A stretch of DNA of 64,000 nucleotides from Clostridium transplantifaecale (GTDB lineage Bacteria; Bacillota; Clostridia; Lachnospirales; Lachnospiraceae): contig NZ_UYZY01000002.1 of the NCBI RefSeq assembly GCF_900626075.1, positions 310,001-374,000 on the forward strand, read 5' to 3'. Of this stretch, positions 19,090 through 27,800 are shown in pieces; position 1 is the first letter of the stretch; each line of letters begins with the position of its first letter. Below the pieces are notes generated by a model that made no database searches, was not told where the DNA came from, and saw only the letters and a list, made by a program, of their open reading frames with translations. A program made the translations under genes and the position numbers.

Positions 19090-19120
19090 AGTGTAACCTG
19101 TTATCTTACTTGAATGTCAA
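19090..19120 (-). promoter_or_regulatory. MerR-class promoter of the nitrilase-YjiH operon
   Basis: Minus strand TTGACA (19115-19120) and TACACT (19090-19095) are 19 bp apart, two more than normal. The spacer holds an imperfect dyad, AAGTGTAA (19089-19096) with TTACTT (19107-19112). Over-long spacers with a central dyad are the hallmark of promoters twisted into shape by MerR activators, and a MerR gene lies just across. Confidence 0.7.
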
Positions 19121-19188
19121 TACTTCCATTAAACTAATTTCAATTCATTTTTTCCTTATTTTACAGGCATTTAAACATTAAAGTCTGC

Positions 19189-19217
19189 TTGAATGTTTTG
19201 TCCTGTTATAGTATAAC
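19189..19217 (+). promoter_or_regulatory. merR-like gene promoter
   Basis: TTGAAT (19189-19194), 17 bp, TATAAC (19212-19217), about 75 bp ahead of the ATG at 19297. Confidence 0.6.
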
Positions 19218-19296
19218 TGTCTTAGAACATGTTGTTTTGCAGCCGTCCGGCTGTTTTAATACGGCCGGGGAACCCGGCGGGAAAGGATGCATCCCC

Positions 19297-20136
19297 ATGA
19301 ACGACAAATATACCATAGCCGAGATAAGCCGTTTTTTAAATATTTCCAAATCGGCTCTCCGCTATTATGATTCCATCGGCCTGTGCAGGCCGTCCGCCCG
19401 CGATACAAACACGGGTTACCGTTACTATGAATACAACCAGCTTTTCCAGCTCAATATGATTGGTAAACTGAAAAAGCTGCAGCTCAGCCTGGAGCAGATC
19501 AAAGCCCACAGCAGCGCCAAGAATGTCGCCTCGCTGGAAAAACTGCTCCTGGAGCGCCGCAGCATCATTGAGGCCGAGCTGGCGGAATTGAATGAGTTGA
19601 ACCGGCAGAATGAGGAGCTGATCAATAAAATCGAACTGTCAAAACATAAATCGTCTGCTTTTGAGGTGAGGCAGTGCCCGGAGCGGTATCTGTACAGGAT
19701 GAATATTAATTTTTCCAGCGAAGATCTTTATGCCTGTATCAAACTCCTCTATTCCTCCTACATAAAGGCCCTGCACGACCGCCCCTCCTACGACAAAGGG
19801 GAAATCCTGCTGGAAATTCACCAGGAAAATCTGGAAAACCATCATTTTCTGACCTATAACTCCATTGGTTTCTTTGTAAAACCCTTTACCGGCATGGAGG
19901 CAAAACGGCTGTCTTCCATCCCTGCCGGAACATTTATCGTCGCCTGCCATACCGGAGGCTACCAGACCATATCCAGGACTTACCGCAAATTATGGAATTA
20001 CATCGAGAAGCAGGGGCTGACCGTGACCGGTAACTCCATCGAGACCTCTATCATCAATATTTCCATGACCAACAACCCGAAAGAGTTTCTCACGGAGATT
20101 CAGATTCCAATTGAAACCGCCCGGCCATATCCGTAA
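19297..20136 (+). CDS. MerR-family regulator with C-terminal effector domain
   Basis: A 279-aa MerR regulator. The N-terminal winged HTH reads YTIAEISRFLNISKSALRYY, then GYRYYEYNQLFQL, and is followed by a coiled-coil dimer helix (about 80-120). The C-terminal GyrI-like ligand domain is BmrR-like. The ATG at 19297 has GGAAAGGATG ahead and gives the standard MerR N-terminus; a longer upstream frame does not. It is divergent from the nitrilase-YjiH operon, whose promoter has the 19-bp spacer MerR proteins need. It should therefore activate that operon on binding a small ligand. Confidence 0.9.
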   Translation: MNDKYTIAEISRFLNISKSALRYYDSIGLCRPSARDTNTGYRYYEYNQLFQLNMIGKLKKLQLSLEQIKAHSSAKNVASLEKLLLERRSIIEAELAELNELNRQNEELINKIELSKHKSSAFEVRQCPERYLYRMNINFSSEDLYACIKLLYSSYIKALHDRPSYDKGEILLEIHQENLENHHFLTYNSIGFFVKPFTGMEAKRLSSIPAGTFIVACHTGGYQTISRTYRKLWNYIEKQGLTVTGNSIETSIINISMTNNPKEFLTEIQIPIETARPYP

Positions 20137-20141
20137 AAAGA

Positions 20142-20173
20142 GCTGCCGCATCACTGCGGCAGCCCTCCTTTTA
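20142..20173 (+). terminator. Terminator after the MerR gene
   Basis: GCTGCCGCA (20142-20150) pairs with TGCGGCAGC (20155-20163), loop TCAC, then CCTCCTTTT. AAAAAG on the left makes it usable in both directions for the convergent GltS gene. Confidence 0.75.
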
Positions 20174-20219
20174 TGTAAAACGTGACTTATTATTCATACA
20201 TCGATGTTGTCTATCGATT

Positions 20220-21620
20220 TTATCTGTATTTTTCCAGTTTGCGTCCGGCTACCCATCCCTTGGTCATCCATGCAAGCAGCCACATAACAGCCACAATCGC
20301 AAAACATGCGCCAGTGACAATCCAGGAACCCGTGGTACCCATTGAGGTGATTAGAATTGGGGGAATCACCTGCAGGCCTATGATAATCGGACGGTTGAAA
20401 ATATCGGAAATACCGGAATCCTCGATACCGCGGCTCTTAAGATCCGGATCCACGATACGCTGCAGCAGTACACCGGTAGCGGCAACGCCTGTGGCATGGC
20501 CCCACATCATCATATTCCGCTCAAACCAGTCTTCCTCTGAGGATTTTCCGCCAATCCAGATAAACCATACCCATACGGACAAAAATCCAAGTACGCATAC
20601 GACAATCAGCGGAACCGCATAATTCATAACTACGGTCAAATTCAGTGAACCGATACCCGATATCATCAGGAAATCGGTGGCCGTTCCCTGAATTCTCTGT
20701 ATGGATCCGCGATCCACATATTTATATGCTCCGCTCTTATTCAGAAGCGCGTTTATAATCAGTCCTGCGAACAATGAAAGACAGAACTCCGGGATTGATA
20801 TTTTATAATTAAAGGTTGCCAGTGTCCATTTTGCAAACCCGGCGGATGCCATATAACCCAGCCAGGAAGCAAAGAGAACGATACCCAGGTGATATCCCAG
20901 CGGATCCAGGCAGATAGAGGCCACGGTTCCTTTGGAAGATGATTTTTGTTTTTCCGGCGGTACCAGTCCGGTACGCATATCAACCGGCAGTTCACTGGGA
21001 TTTTCCACATAGTGGGTATAACCTTTACGCGTGCCCCAGTTAATGATTAGAATACCTGTGATAATTCCGCCCACGATTCCGATTGTGGCACAAGTATATC
21101 CCAGATCCGTCATATCGGCCACTCCAAGATCGGCCAGTGATTTACCGACGGCGGCAGCCGTTCCGTGGCCTCCGTAAAAACCGGTGGCCATCATCAGCCC
21201 AAAGTTTTCGTTCAGGGCAGGATAGAACTTGGTCAGTACCGTGATCGTCACCAGCATTCCGATCCCGTATTGGAGAACGGCAATACCGGAAATGTTGAAA
21301 AACATTCCCATAATCTTAGATCCGGCCATTGCTCCTTTCTTAGGCCTGTCCCCAATGGGTGTGGCAGCAAAAACCAGCACGATCAAAACGCTGGCGTAGG
21401 TTCCGAAGGAACTGGAAAGCGGCAGAATCCTGCATGCCTCCCACGGGCTTTTCGGCCCCAGTAAAAGAGCCAGAACACCGGCCAGGACAGCAGGCGGGAT
21501 TAATGCCTTCTGAAACCATTTTACCTTAGCCCGTAAAAATTCCCCAATCAGCAGCAGCGTTCCCATAACTGCCGCATCAACCATTACCTGCCATATGGCA
21601 GAACTCATAGTCAATTCCAT
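20220..21620 (-). CDS. GltS-family (sodium/glutamate symporter-like) carrier
   Basis: A 466-aa membrane protein with about ten to twelve helices. The family signature appears twice in inverted repeats: MMATGFYGGHGTAAAVGKS (about 140-158) and MMMWGHATGVAATGVLLQR (about 370-388). The second half ends with GIEDSGISDIFNRPIIIGLQ. GltS carriers import glutamate or related carboxylates with sodium. This type is longer than the 400-aa enteric GltS and pairs with a LarA-like gene 83 bp upstream, so another carboxylate is more likely. A close paralogue is at 28270. GAGGAGGTATATGTTAT precedes the ATG. Confidence 0.85.
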   Translation of the reverse strand: MELTMSSAIWQVMVDAAVMGTLLLIGEFLRAKVKWFQKALIPPAVLAGVLALLLGPKSPWEACRILPLSSSFGTYASVLIVLVFAATPIGDRPKKGAMAGSKIMGMFFNISGIAVLQYGIGMLVTITVLTKFYPALNENFGLMMATGFYGGHGTAAAVGKSLADLGVADMTDLGYTCATIGIVGGIITGILIINWGTRKGYTHYVENPSELPVDMRTGLVPPEKQKSSSKGTVASICLDPLGYHLGIVLFASWLGYMASAGFAKWTLATFNYKISIPEFCLSLFAGLIINALLNKSGAYKYVDRGSIQRIQGTATDFLMISGIGSLNLTVVMNYAVPLIVVCVLGFLSVWVWFIWIGGKSSEEDWFERNMMMWGHATGVAATGVLLQRIVDPDLKSRGIEDSGISDIFNRPIIIGLQVIPPILITSMGTTGSWIVTGACFAIVAVMWLLAWMTKGWVAGRKLEKYR

Positions 21621-21702
21621 ATAACATATACCTCCTCACAGATAGTCACTCCAAAATTATACTAAAGTCATTGATTCCAAGTCATGTTGCGTAAAATCCT
21701 TT

Positions 21703-22968
21703 TTATCCGGCAGAATCGCGGCCGTCTGCGAACAGGAGCAGGTTCCCCTCCCTGTCAAAAGGAACCTCCATAAATCCGCTCTCCACCTGAATCGGACGGC
21801 AGGCTGCATTAATTGCGGCTTCGGACAGATAGATCTCGTCCAGATGCTTTGTATCAGGAATGATCACCATACGAATCTCCTCATTCTTTATGCTTCCGCA
21901 GAGCTTGACGCAGGCTTTGAAAACAGCCCTGTCATCCTCCACCACCATCGGAAGCCGGGAGCTGTTGGGTTCCGTAGACGTCAGCGTGTTGACATAGGTA
22001 CTGCCAAAATCAATCTGTTCATACATATGCCTGGGGATAAAATCGGCCAGTCCCATACCGTTGGCGTTTCCCTCCGATTTTTCCGTTATGTTCAGTACGC
22101 CCAGCTTTACTGTTCTGGGACCGCCCCCTGCGGCATTGGTGTGAAACCGGCCCACAATGTTGGTATCCATACCGGTTCCGCTGATCTCCTTGCCAATGGC
22201 TCCTACAACCAGCACATCAATTTCATTAAGTGCAAGCCTGGCCATCTTATTCCAGGCATCCTGAAGGTAATCCGGTTCATCGGCCATAATCTCATCCTTC
22301 CGGGAAACGTGTACCTTGGCCAGACGCCCATAACCGTTCTCAATGGTGGACACGCCGCAGATGACATTAAGCTTTTCCAGGGCGACCGAGGCCACGGCTA
22401 TAATGTTTTCCGCCATATTCTCATACCGCAGAAAATGGGTGGCTTCCGCCCCCTTCTGCTTTGCAAGCCCTATTGCCAGCATCTTCACAAGGCCGCTTTC
22501 ATAACGGCCGCGGAAGGACGTGTGGGGTTTCACCCTGTTGAACAGAATAATCCCATCAGCCTGACAGGCATTCCTGTCAATGTAAACGCCCAGTCCCTGC
22601 CTCGTCGTTCCAATCTGGTTTACCTCCATGCTGGAAACGACCGGAGCGCCTATGGTTTTCTCCGTAATTCCGTACTTTTCCAGCACCAGTGCCTGCCCTT
22701 TGGCCGTTGCTCCGCCATGGCTCCCCATTGATGGTACGAGAAAAGGAATTCCGCCCTTTTCTTTTACAAACGCAACAATGGTTTTAAGCAGCGGCACATA
22801 CCGGTCAATTCCACGGCTGCCGCAGGTGATTGCAATTTTTGCTCCTTTTTTAATGGGAAGCTCTTTTTCCTCTAACAGTCTTTTAAGCTCCTTCTCAGGT
22901 TCCTTCAGTTCCTCACTGTTAAAAAACTGGCGTACCCTGGCTACCCTGGGTATCTCAAAGTTCTGCAA
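21703..22968 (-). CDS. LarA-like (lactate racemase N-terminal domain/DUF2088) protein
   Basis: A protein of about 421 aa resembling LarA, the nickel-pincer 2-hydroxyacid racemase family. Matching stretches are ITCGSRGIDRY, PSMGSHGGATAKGQ (the histidine loop) and FNRVKPHTSFRGRYESG with LVKMLAIGLAKQKGA. The coordinates use a TTG at 22968 that has no ribosome binding site. A better spaced GGGGG lies before an ATC at 22992, eight codons upstream, which would add a family-like N-terminus (STEINQLL). No larB, larC or larE genes needed to make the cofactor are in the window. Just upstream of the GltS carrier gene and probably co-transcribed. Confidence 0.75.
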   Translation of the reverse strand: MQNFEIPRVARVRQFFNSEELKEPEKELKRLLEEKELPIKKGAKIAITCGSRGIDRYVPLLKTIVAFVKEKGGIPFLVPSMGSHGGATAKGQALVLEKYGITEKTIGAPVVSSMEVNQIGTTRQGLGVYIDRNACQADGIILFNRVKPHTSFRGRYESGLVKMLAIGLAKQKGAEATHFLRYENMAENIIAVASVALEKLNVICGVSTIENGYGRLAKVHVSRKDEIMADEPDYLQDAWNKMARLALNEIDVLVVGAIGKEISGTGMDTNIVGRFHTNAAGGGPRTVKLGVLNITEKSEGNANGMGLADFIPRHMYEQIDFGSTYVNTLTSTEPNSSRLPMVVEDDRAVFKACVKLCGSIKNEEIRMVIIPDTKHLDEIYLSEAAINAACRPIQVESGFMEVPFDREGNLLLFADGRDSAG

Positions 22969-23029
22969 AAGCTGATTAATTTCCGTTGAGATGTTAATTC
23001 CCCCTTTCTCAATATCATTACAGCGCTTC

Positions 23030-23302
23030 TTAACTGGAAATCATTTTCTGCCCTGTGGGAAAGGGAGACGGAAGCAGATTCCGAAAGGATTTGTTAAGAA
23101 AGTGGCTGATTTCGCCCTCCGTTGCAAATAAGAAATCAAAAGGCTTATTAAAATATCTGCAATAGGCCCGGCACTCGCCCGGATAAAAGCTGCCGTTCAA
23201 AATCTTCCGGCTGTAATCGCTGCGGCTGACGCCTATGATTTCTCCCATATCCTGCTCAGTAAGATGAAAGAATTCTTTTTGGCCCAATAAATTGGGATAC
23301 AT
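23030..23302 (-). CDS. Small XRE/Cro-type DNA-binding protein
   Basis: A 90-aa protein with a Cro-like HTH (FHLTEQDMGEIIGVSRSDYS, then SRKILNGSFYPG, residues about 10-45) and no further domain. The ATG at 23302 has GGAGG at a 10-bp distance; the earlier in-frame ATG is only one base from it. It is transcribed divergently from the XRE gene at 23447 behind a perfect consensus promoter, with an operator palindrome just past the start point. The pair looks like a cI/cro style switch left from a phage or mobile element, or a free-standing one. No other phage genes are adjacent. Confidence 0.75.
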   Translation of the reverse strand: MYPNLLGQKEFFHLTEQDMGEIIGVSRSDYSRKILNGSFYPGECRAYCRYFNKPFDFLFATEGEISHFLNKSFRNLLPSPFPTGQKMISS

Positions 23303-23321
23303 ATGTAGCATTCCTCCTTTC

Positions 23322-23336
23322 TTGGCGTATCGCCAA
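23322..23336. promoter_or_regulatory. Operator TTGGCG-TAT-CGCCAA (O1)
   Basis: A perfect inverted repeat just downstream of the start point of the leftward promoter, between it and the 23302 gene. A half-site TTCGCCAA lies between that promoter's -10 and -35 (23361-23368). Confidence 0.8.
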
Positions 23337-23347
23337 ACCACAGTGTC

Positions 23348-23376
23348 ATTATATTCTCAATTCGCCAACATGTCAA
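23348..23376 (-). promoter_or_regulatory. Consensus leftward promoter of the small XRE gene
   Basis: Minus strand TTGACA (23371-23376), exactly 17 bp, TATAAT (23348-23353). Both boxes are perfect consensus, as expected for a promoter held off by a repressor. Confidence 0.85.
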
Positions 23377-23394
23377 TATATTAGAGGGATTTTA

Positions 23395-23423
23395 TTGACG
23401 ATACGCCAACCATATGTTATGAT
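23395..23423 (+). promoter_or_regulatory. Rightward promoter overlapped by operator O2
   Basis: TTGACG (23395-23400), 17 bp, TATGAT (23418-23423). The -35 box is the left half of O2, TTGACG-ATA-CGCCAA (23395-23409), which has one mismatch to O1. Binding at O2 would block RNA polymerase, suggesting autorepression of the 23447 gene. Confidence 0.8.
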
Positions 23424-23446
23424 TCAGGCGAAAGTGAGGTGTCGTA

Positions 23447-23812
23447 ATGAGTTTTACCGAAAGGTTAAAAGAAGCGAGAATTTCCATCGGGTACACCCAG
23501 CAGCAGGTAGCCGATGCCATGGGGATAACGAACAGCACTTACTGCGGCTATGAGACGGGAAAAAGACAGCCTGATGTGGCCAAGATAAAGCAACTGGCGA
23601 AAATCTTAAAAACCTCAGGTGATTTTCTTCTGGAAACCGGTTTTGTTCCTGTTGGCGGTGAGGGAGATATAATCGATCTTCCCGGCTGCCATGATGACTC
23701 CGTTGAGGAAATATTAGCGAATTTTGAACTTTTAGATATTGAATATAAAGATGTTGTGGAAAGTTTGATCCTGCAACTGTTGGACATTCAGAAAAAGAAA
23801 CGGGGTGTTTAA
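23447..23812 (+). CDS. XRE-family repressor
   Basis: A 121-aa protein with an N-terminal lambda-repressor-type HTH (LKEARISIGYTQQQVADAMG, then STYCGYETGKRQPDVAKI, residues about 7-60) and a short C-terminal part (about 80-121) that is probably for dimerisation. No peptidase motif of the LexA/CI kind is present, so release would not be by RecA cleavage. AAGTGAGGTGTCGTA precedes the ATG. It faces the small XRE gene across two matching operators. Confidence 0.88.
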   Translation: MSFTERLKEARISIGYTQQQVADAMGITNSTYCGYETGKRQPDVAKIKQLAKILKTSGDFLLETGFVPVGGEGDIIDLPGCHDDSVEEILANFELLDIEYKDVVESLILQLLDIQKKKRGV

Positions 23813-23819
23813 GTAGGTA

Positions 23820-24140
23820 TTAGTTGAGATGCGAGGACGCCTCTGAAAGACGGCGGACGGGGTGGTGGGTGTGTATATGAGTCTTCAGTCCCGGTTTGTA
23901 AGTTATCGTGAGGGGGAATCCAGGAGAAAAAATTCCTACGGGGACTCGCTTCCGCTTGTGGAATGCGCAACGGGTGCTAGATTCGAAAATACCTCATCAA
24001 GCACCGGCGGATTCCAAGGTCTCCCTTCGGAAAGTTTTCTCCTTCCTTCCCCGGGCAGGTTGTCGGCGGGACTGAAGACTCAGCGAAGGTTGTTGCCCCG
24101 TCCGCCGGCTTCAGGGGCTGATTGTCTCTTTCATCAAGTG
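23820..24140 (+). repeat. Nested palindromic repeat, copy 2
   Basis: A complete 321-bp copy beginning TTAGTTGAGATG directly after the XRE stop. Arms: GGCGGACGGGG (about 23851) with CCCCGTCCGCC (about 24095); GAGTCTTCAGTCCCGG (23879-23894) with GGGACTGAAGACTC (24068-24081); and an inner GGGGGAATCC/GAGAAAA region with GGAAAGTTTTCTCC. It would fold into a single long hairpin. Confidence 0.8.
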
Positions 24141-24221
24141 GGGTGGTGGTATTGTCGCGTCCACTATATAGTTGCGATTTTAAGAAACGTAGTGGCAGCG
24201 ACAAGCGCCGCCTCTTGAAGA

Positions 24222-24362
24222 AAGAGGACAGCGAAGCCGACGCAGGCCGGGGTCCGGGATGGTGAGAGGAGGTTGTAAGTCTTCAGTCCCGGATTGAGTT
24301 TGGTTGCGGGTGGGGAATCCGGGCAGAAAAAGTTCCTGCGGGAAACGCTTGCGCTCGTTGGA
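24222..24362 (+). repeat. Palindromic repeat copy 3, left half, interrupted by an IS
   Basis: It carries GTCTTCAGTCCCGG and the GGTGGGGAATCCGGGCAGAAAAAGTTCC-type inner arm (about 24310-24340), then breaks at 24362 where the insertion sequence starts. The matching right half is at 26265-26400. Confidence 0.7.
24355..24362. repeat. Target site duplication, left (TCGTTGGA)
   Basis: Eight bases identical to 26257-26264 flanking the ISL3-type element. ISL3 elements are known to make 8-bp duplications. Confidence 0.92.
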
Positions 24363-24384
24363 GGTTCTTCCGCAGCTATGGACA

Positions 24385-25242
24385 TTAAGCTTTAAAACCA
24401 AAACGAGTCAGCAGTAGCTGGTTGAGATCGAAACCGGGCCGTTTTTCTAGAAAGGACAGGCAAAACTTTTTAAACAGGCTTTCCAGTTTCATTCTTCCAT
24501 ATTCATTCCGTTTCGTGAGTTTGAATTGATTGTTTCCCCCTTCCACAAATCCGGAACTTTCCGGATTCCTGATTGCATTTTTCACTGAGTCTATGTCTTT
24601 TTTTATGCTTTCACAAAAGGGCTGGATCCGGCTCTTCTCATACTTCCGGATGAACGGGGCTAATTCTTTCTCATTGGATCCCATCAGGATTTTATGGAAT
24701 TCTTGGTACATGGTATGGATTTCTGATGTAATGGGATAGGCCTGTTGGATGGCGGAACTGTTTTTCTGCACTGTTTTATCCCGTTTGGTTTTCGCATTGA
24801 CCGTCAACAAGTACCTTACCACCTGTCCCCGGCTGAGACGGATCACCCCTTCTGCCTCAGAAGAGCGATACGCACAGATCGCGTTGCTCTGTTTCCAGCC
24901 GGGAAAGTTATTTTCCTTTAGGCAGTGAATGTAATCCCATATCGTGTTCAGGCTCCCACTGTATCCTTGATACCTGATGTATTGATAAATCGTGAGATCA
25001 CTTTCACCGTTTTGGATCATCTTGTAAATCAGGTTGGAATAGGCGGCTACCTTCGAACCTTCCTTCCGGATTTCTCTCCGGCCCAGGCGCATGATTTCTT
25101 CCTCTGTCATATGGATATATCGGTTTGCTGTCTCATATTTCATGTGGAACTCGTCCATCAGAGGGCGGATCTTCTTTTCTTCCATCTGGGCCCACCTCTC
25201 CTGTACGGCACGGATTCGTTCGCTTTTTTTTAATGGCTTCAT
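24385..25242 (-). pseudogene. ISL3 transposase, C-terminal part (second frame)
   Basis: 285 codons containing the end of the catalytic domain, with the probable third acidic residue in ESSGFVEGGNNQFKLTKRNE (about residue 250). It overlaps the upstream frame by 110 bp. Reading across requires a net +1 shift, for instance one A fewer in the A8 run (25224-25231). It cannot be a functional transposase alone because the first two acidic residues lie in the other frame. Confidence 0.85.
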
Positions 25243-26197
25243 CCTGTTTTTTCCGAACCGCGTCGCTCAGACGATGGAATTGGCTGTCGAAAACAAGCTC
25301 CGTCCCGTCCGTTTTTAAGGGGCAGGCGTTATCATAGTGCAGAGAGGCCATTTTAGCCGGATCGATGGTCCGTTCAACCCAGATCTTTTCAGGCCGTTTT
25401 TTCAGAATCTCTCCGTCCTTTAGATAAAGATGGTCCGGTATTTCGTCTTTAGCAAGTTTCGAAAGAGCGGTACTCAGGTTCTGCAAGAGATGAAAACGGT
25501 CGGCTATCTGGATACAGTTCGGGCGGGCCAGGCGGATTGCTTCCGAGTAAGCGCTCGCCCGGTCCCGGGCCACCTTGTTTACTTTTTTATGGGCCAGAAG
25601 CCATTCCCTCAAAGAGGCTCCGTCACGCCCTGGAAAAAGAGCGAGCGGCAGATGGGTCTGCGCGTTATAAATAACCGTCGCATAGGTCTGCCCTTTTCGG
25701 ATCGCGACCTCATCCACTCCGATGGAAGTCACCTCCGGATCATCCGGCAGCTGAAACCGGCTGCCAAGCCGCAAGATGGAATCCCCGCTGACCTTTACCC
25801 CGATTTGGGCCAGCCTGCGGCTGCTGCCTTCGGCATTTCCGGCAAGAAAGGCGTCCAGGATCATTGCGTTCAGGGCGTCCGTCCTGGTTTGGGAATGTCT
25901 TGCGAAGGGAAGGGGTTCTACAAAGACCTTCCGTTGACAGTCCGGATTAGTACACTTATATTTATAAGATTTGACATGAAGGAGTGTGTGCTTGCCTCGG
26001 ATGGGCGTATCCTGAAGGGTCCGGGTATAAGCCGAATTTAGGGTAGACGACAGGGCGCCGCAATCGGGGCAGGCACAAGGGTGGGACCTGGATTTTAGGT
26101 AGAGGTGCAGGGTGGAGCCATCGTCGTGCCACTCATAGATAAAGTGGTTTTCGTCAAACTTTAGGGGGCAGTTTTCCAGTTCCTTATATTTCATCAT
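25133..26197 (-). pseudogene. ISL3 transposase, N-terminal part (first frame)
   Basis: 354 codons. The N-terminal zinc finger (CACPDCG, then YKCTNPDCQRKVF, residues about 42-90) and the start of the DDE domain are clear: first Asp in IGVDEVAIRKG and second in NCIQIADRFHLLQNL. After the A8 run the frame reads unrelated sequence (KKRTNPCRTGEVGP) to its stop. Either a frameshift mutation has killed the element, or slippage on A8 makes the full protein of about 530 aa. Confidence 0.88.
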
Positions 26198-26256
26198 AAA
26201 AGATCCCTTCTTTCTACCACCATTATACCACGGCTGTCCATAGCTGCGGAAGAGCC

Positions 26257-26264
26257 TCGTTGGA
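26257..26264. repeat. Target site duplication, right (TCGTTGGA)
   Basis: Identical to 24355-24362. Confidence 0.92.
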
Positions 26265-26400
26265 GTTCATAGCGGTACTAACCTCGTGAAAAACCTCGGT
26301 AAGTGCCGATGGACTCCCAGGTTCCCTCCGGAATCTTTTTCTCCCTTCTTCCTCACAGGCAGGTTATGGCCCGGAACTGAAGATGCGAAGGTTTTCGCCA
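26265..26400 (+). repeat. Palindromic repeat copy 3, right half
   Basis: It continues the interrupted copy: GGACTCCCAGGTTCCCTCC, the TTTTTCTCCC arm, then CAGGCAGGTTATGGCCCGGAACTGAAG, matching the right half of copy 2 with more divergence. Nothing coding was seen in 26400-26589. Confidence 0.65.
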
Positions 26401-26589
26401 CCCCGAACTCCAGGAGGATGCCTCCTGTATGGTATTAAATTGATGAGTCTGGCTTTAGCGCCTGACCTATCCTTAAATAACCATTGAATTTTTAGATTAA
26501 GCATTAAATTTAGCTTTGGACTTATCTCTGAACTCAGCCCGAAATACCTTCAAAAGGTTCACGACCATATAGTGGCCGCGTAAATACCT

Positions 26590-26917
26590 CTCCCGCACTT
26601 GACGAAAGAGACAATCAGCCCCTGAAGCCGGCGGACGGGGCAATAACCTTCCCTGAGCCTTCAGTCCCGTCAATATCCTGCCTGGGGAAGGAGGAGAAAA
26701 ACTTTCCGAAGGGAGACCTTGAAGCCCGCCGGTGCTTAGCGAGGTCCTTTCGAGCTTAGCATCCGTTGTGCGCTTCACAAGCGGGAGCGTGTCCCCGCAG
26801 GAATTTTTTTCTCCGGATTCCCCCTCACCACAACCAACTGCTGGGACTGAAGACTCATATACAACCTCCCACTACCCCGTCCACCGTCTTACAGAGGCGT
26901 CCTCACATCTCAACTAA
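26590..26917 (-). repeat. Nested palindromic repeat, copy 4
   Basis: About 328 bp, same orientation as copy 1, from TTGACGAAAGAGACAATCAG to CATCTCAACTAAA, with all three arm layers. It ends 4 bp before the stop of the AraC-type gene. Confidence 0.8.
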
Positions 26918-26921
26918 ATCC

Positions 26922-27800
26922 TCATGCCTTTATTCCTTCTATAATTTTCCCATCCTTCCCTTCTACCACCACAAGTTCCCTCTTGGCATTCTGATCGCTG
27001 TCTTTGTACATCATCGCATACCGTTTCGGTGGCATTCCCGTCAGTTTTTTAAAGGTTCTGATAAAATGCTCGTTATTTCGGAAACCTACATTTTCTCCAA
27101 CTTCCTGGACACGCATACCGTTTCTGAGAAGTGATCTGGCTTTCAGTATGCGGCAGTTGATGACGTAATCCATGAGACTGAATCCGGTGCCTTCTTTGAA
27201 AATATGGCACAGATGGTATTTACTCATATAAAAAGCGTCGGCAATAGACTGCGTGGTCATGGCCGCTCCCAGATGCTCCTGGATAAAAGTCAGGATCGGC
27301 GCCACTTTATCAAGACTCGGATTTGTGTGGACCTCCCCGTCCTCAGCCTCGTTAAAATGAGAAAAACAGGTGAGCAAAAAGGTCAGCAATGTGATCGTCT
27401 GCCTGATATCCCCACCGAATTCATGGCCGAAGTCTTCGGCAAGTCTGCCATAGAGCGTTTCCAGGTATTTTGTGTTCTCTTCCGTCAGTGTCGCAACCAG
27501 GCCGGACCGCTTGCTTCTCGCCTGGAAATTACTCTGAAGGGACGAAAATTCGTGCAGCATCTCCGATGAAATATGAAAAACCATACACCGGTACTCTTCA
27601 TTCGCCACACTCCGGTGGAGGATCGATGAATCGATCAGGAACAACTGCCCCCTGTAAAGTGGAAACACTTCCGGCTCCAGAAAGAATACGCCTTCACCGG
27701 CAATACAGAGCACAATTTCAATATCCTCATGGAAATGAGGGCGATCCATGGAATAAGTGTCATTCTTACTGATATGTACCTCATATTGACATTGTATCAT
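26922..27800 (-). CDS. AraC-family transcriptional regulator
   Basis: A 292-aa protein with an N-terminal cupin-type sensing domain (MDRPHFHEDIEIVLCIAGEG, about 18-40) and a C-terminal double HTH of about 100 aa (TQSIADAFYMSKYHLCHIFK, then VQEVGENVGFRNNEHFIRTF with GMPPKRY). Such regulators usually sense a sugar or organic acid and activate adjacent genes. It is divergent from the GltS/2-hydroxyacid dehydrogenase pair 470 bp away, its likely target. GAGGGGAGAAGGCGGA precedes the ATG. Confidence 0.9.
   Translation of the reverse strand: MIQCQYEVHISKNDTYSMDRPHFHEDIEIVLCIAGEGVFFLEPEVFPLYRGQLFLIDSSILHRSVANEEYRCMVFHISSEMLHEFSSLQSNFQARSKRSGLVATLTEENTKYLETLYGRLAEDFGHEFGGDIRQTITLLTFLLTCFSHFNEAEDGEVHTNPSLDKVAPILTFIQEHLGAAMTTQSIADAFYMSKYHLCHIFKEGTGFSLMDYVINCRILKARSLLRNGMRVQEVGENVGFRNNEHFIRTFKKLTGMPPKRYAMMYKDSDQNAKRELVVVEGKDGKIIEGIKA

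Larger units (their letters stand above)
24363..26256 (-). mobile_element. ISL3-family insertion sequence, 1894 bp
   Basis: Terminal inverted repeats of 22 bp (24363-24384 and 26235-26256) begin GG(T/C)TCTTCCGCAGC and differ at one base. They are flanked by a perfect 8-bp target duplication. Inside is an ISL3-type DDE transposase on the minus strand, split into two frames at a run of eight A. The element sits inside a copy of the palindromic repeat, so it arrived after that repeat. The intact ends and duplication point to a recent insertion. Confidence 0.93.
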
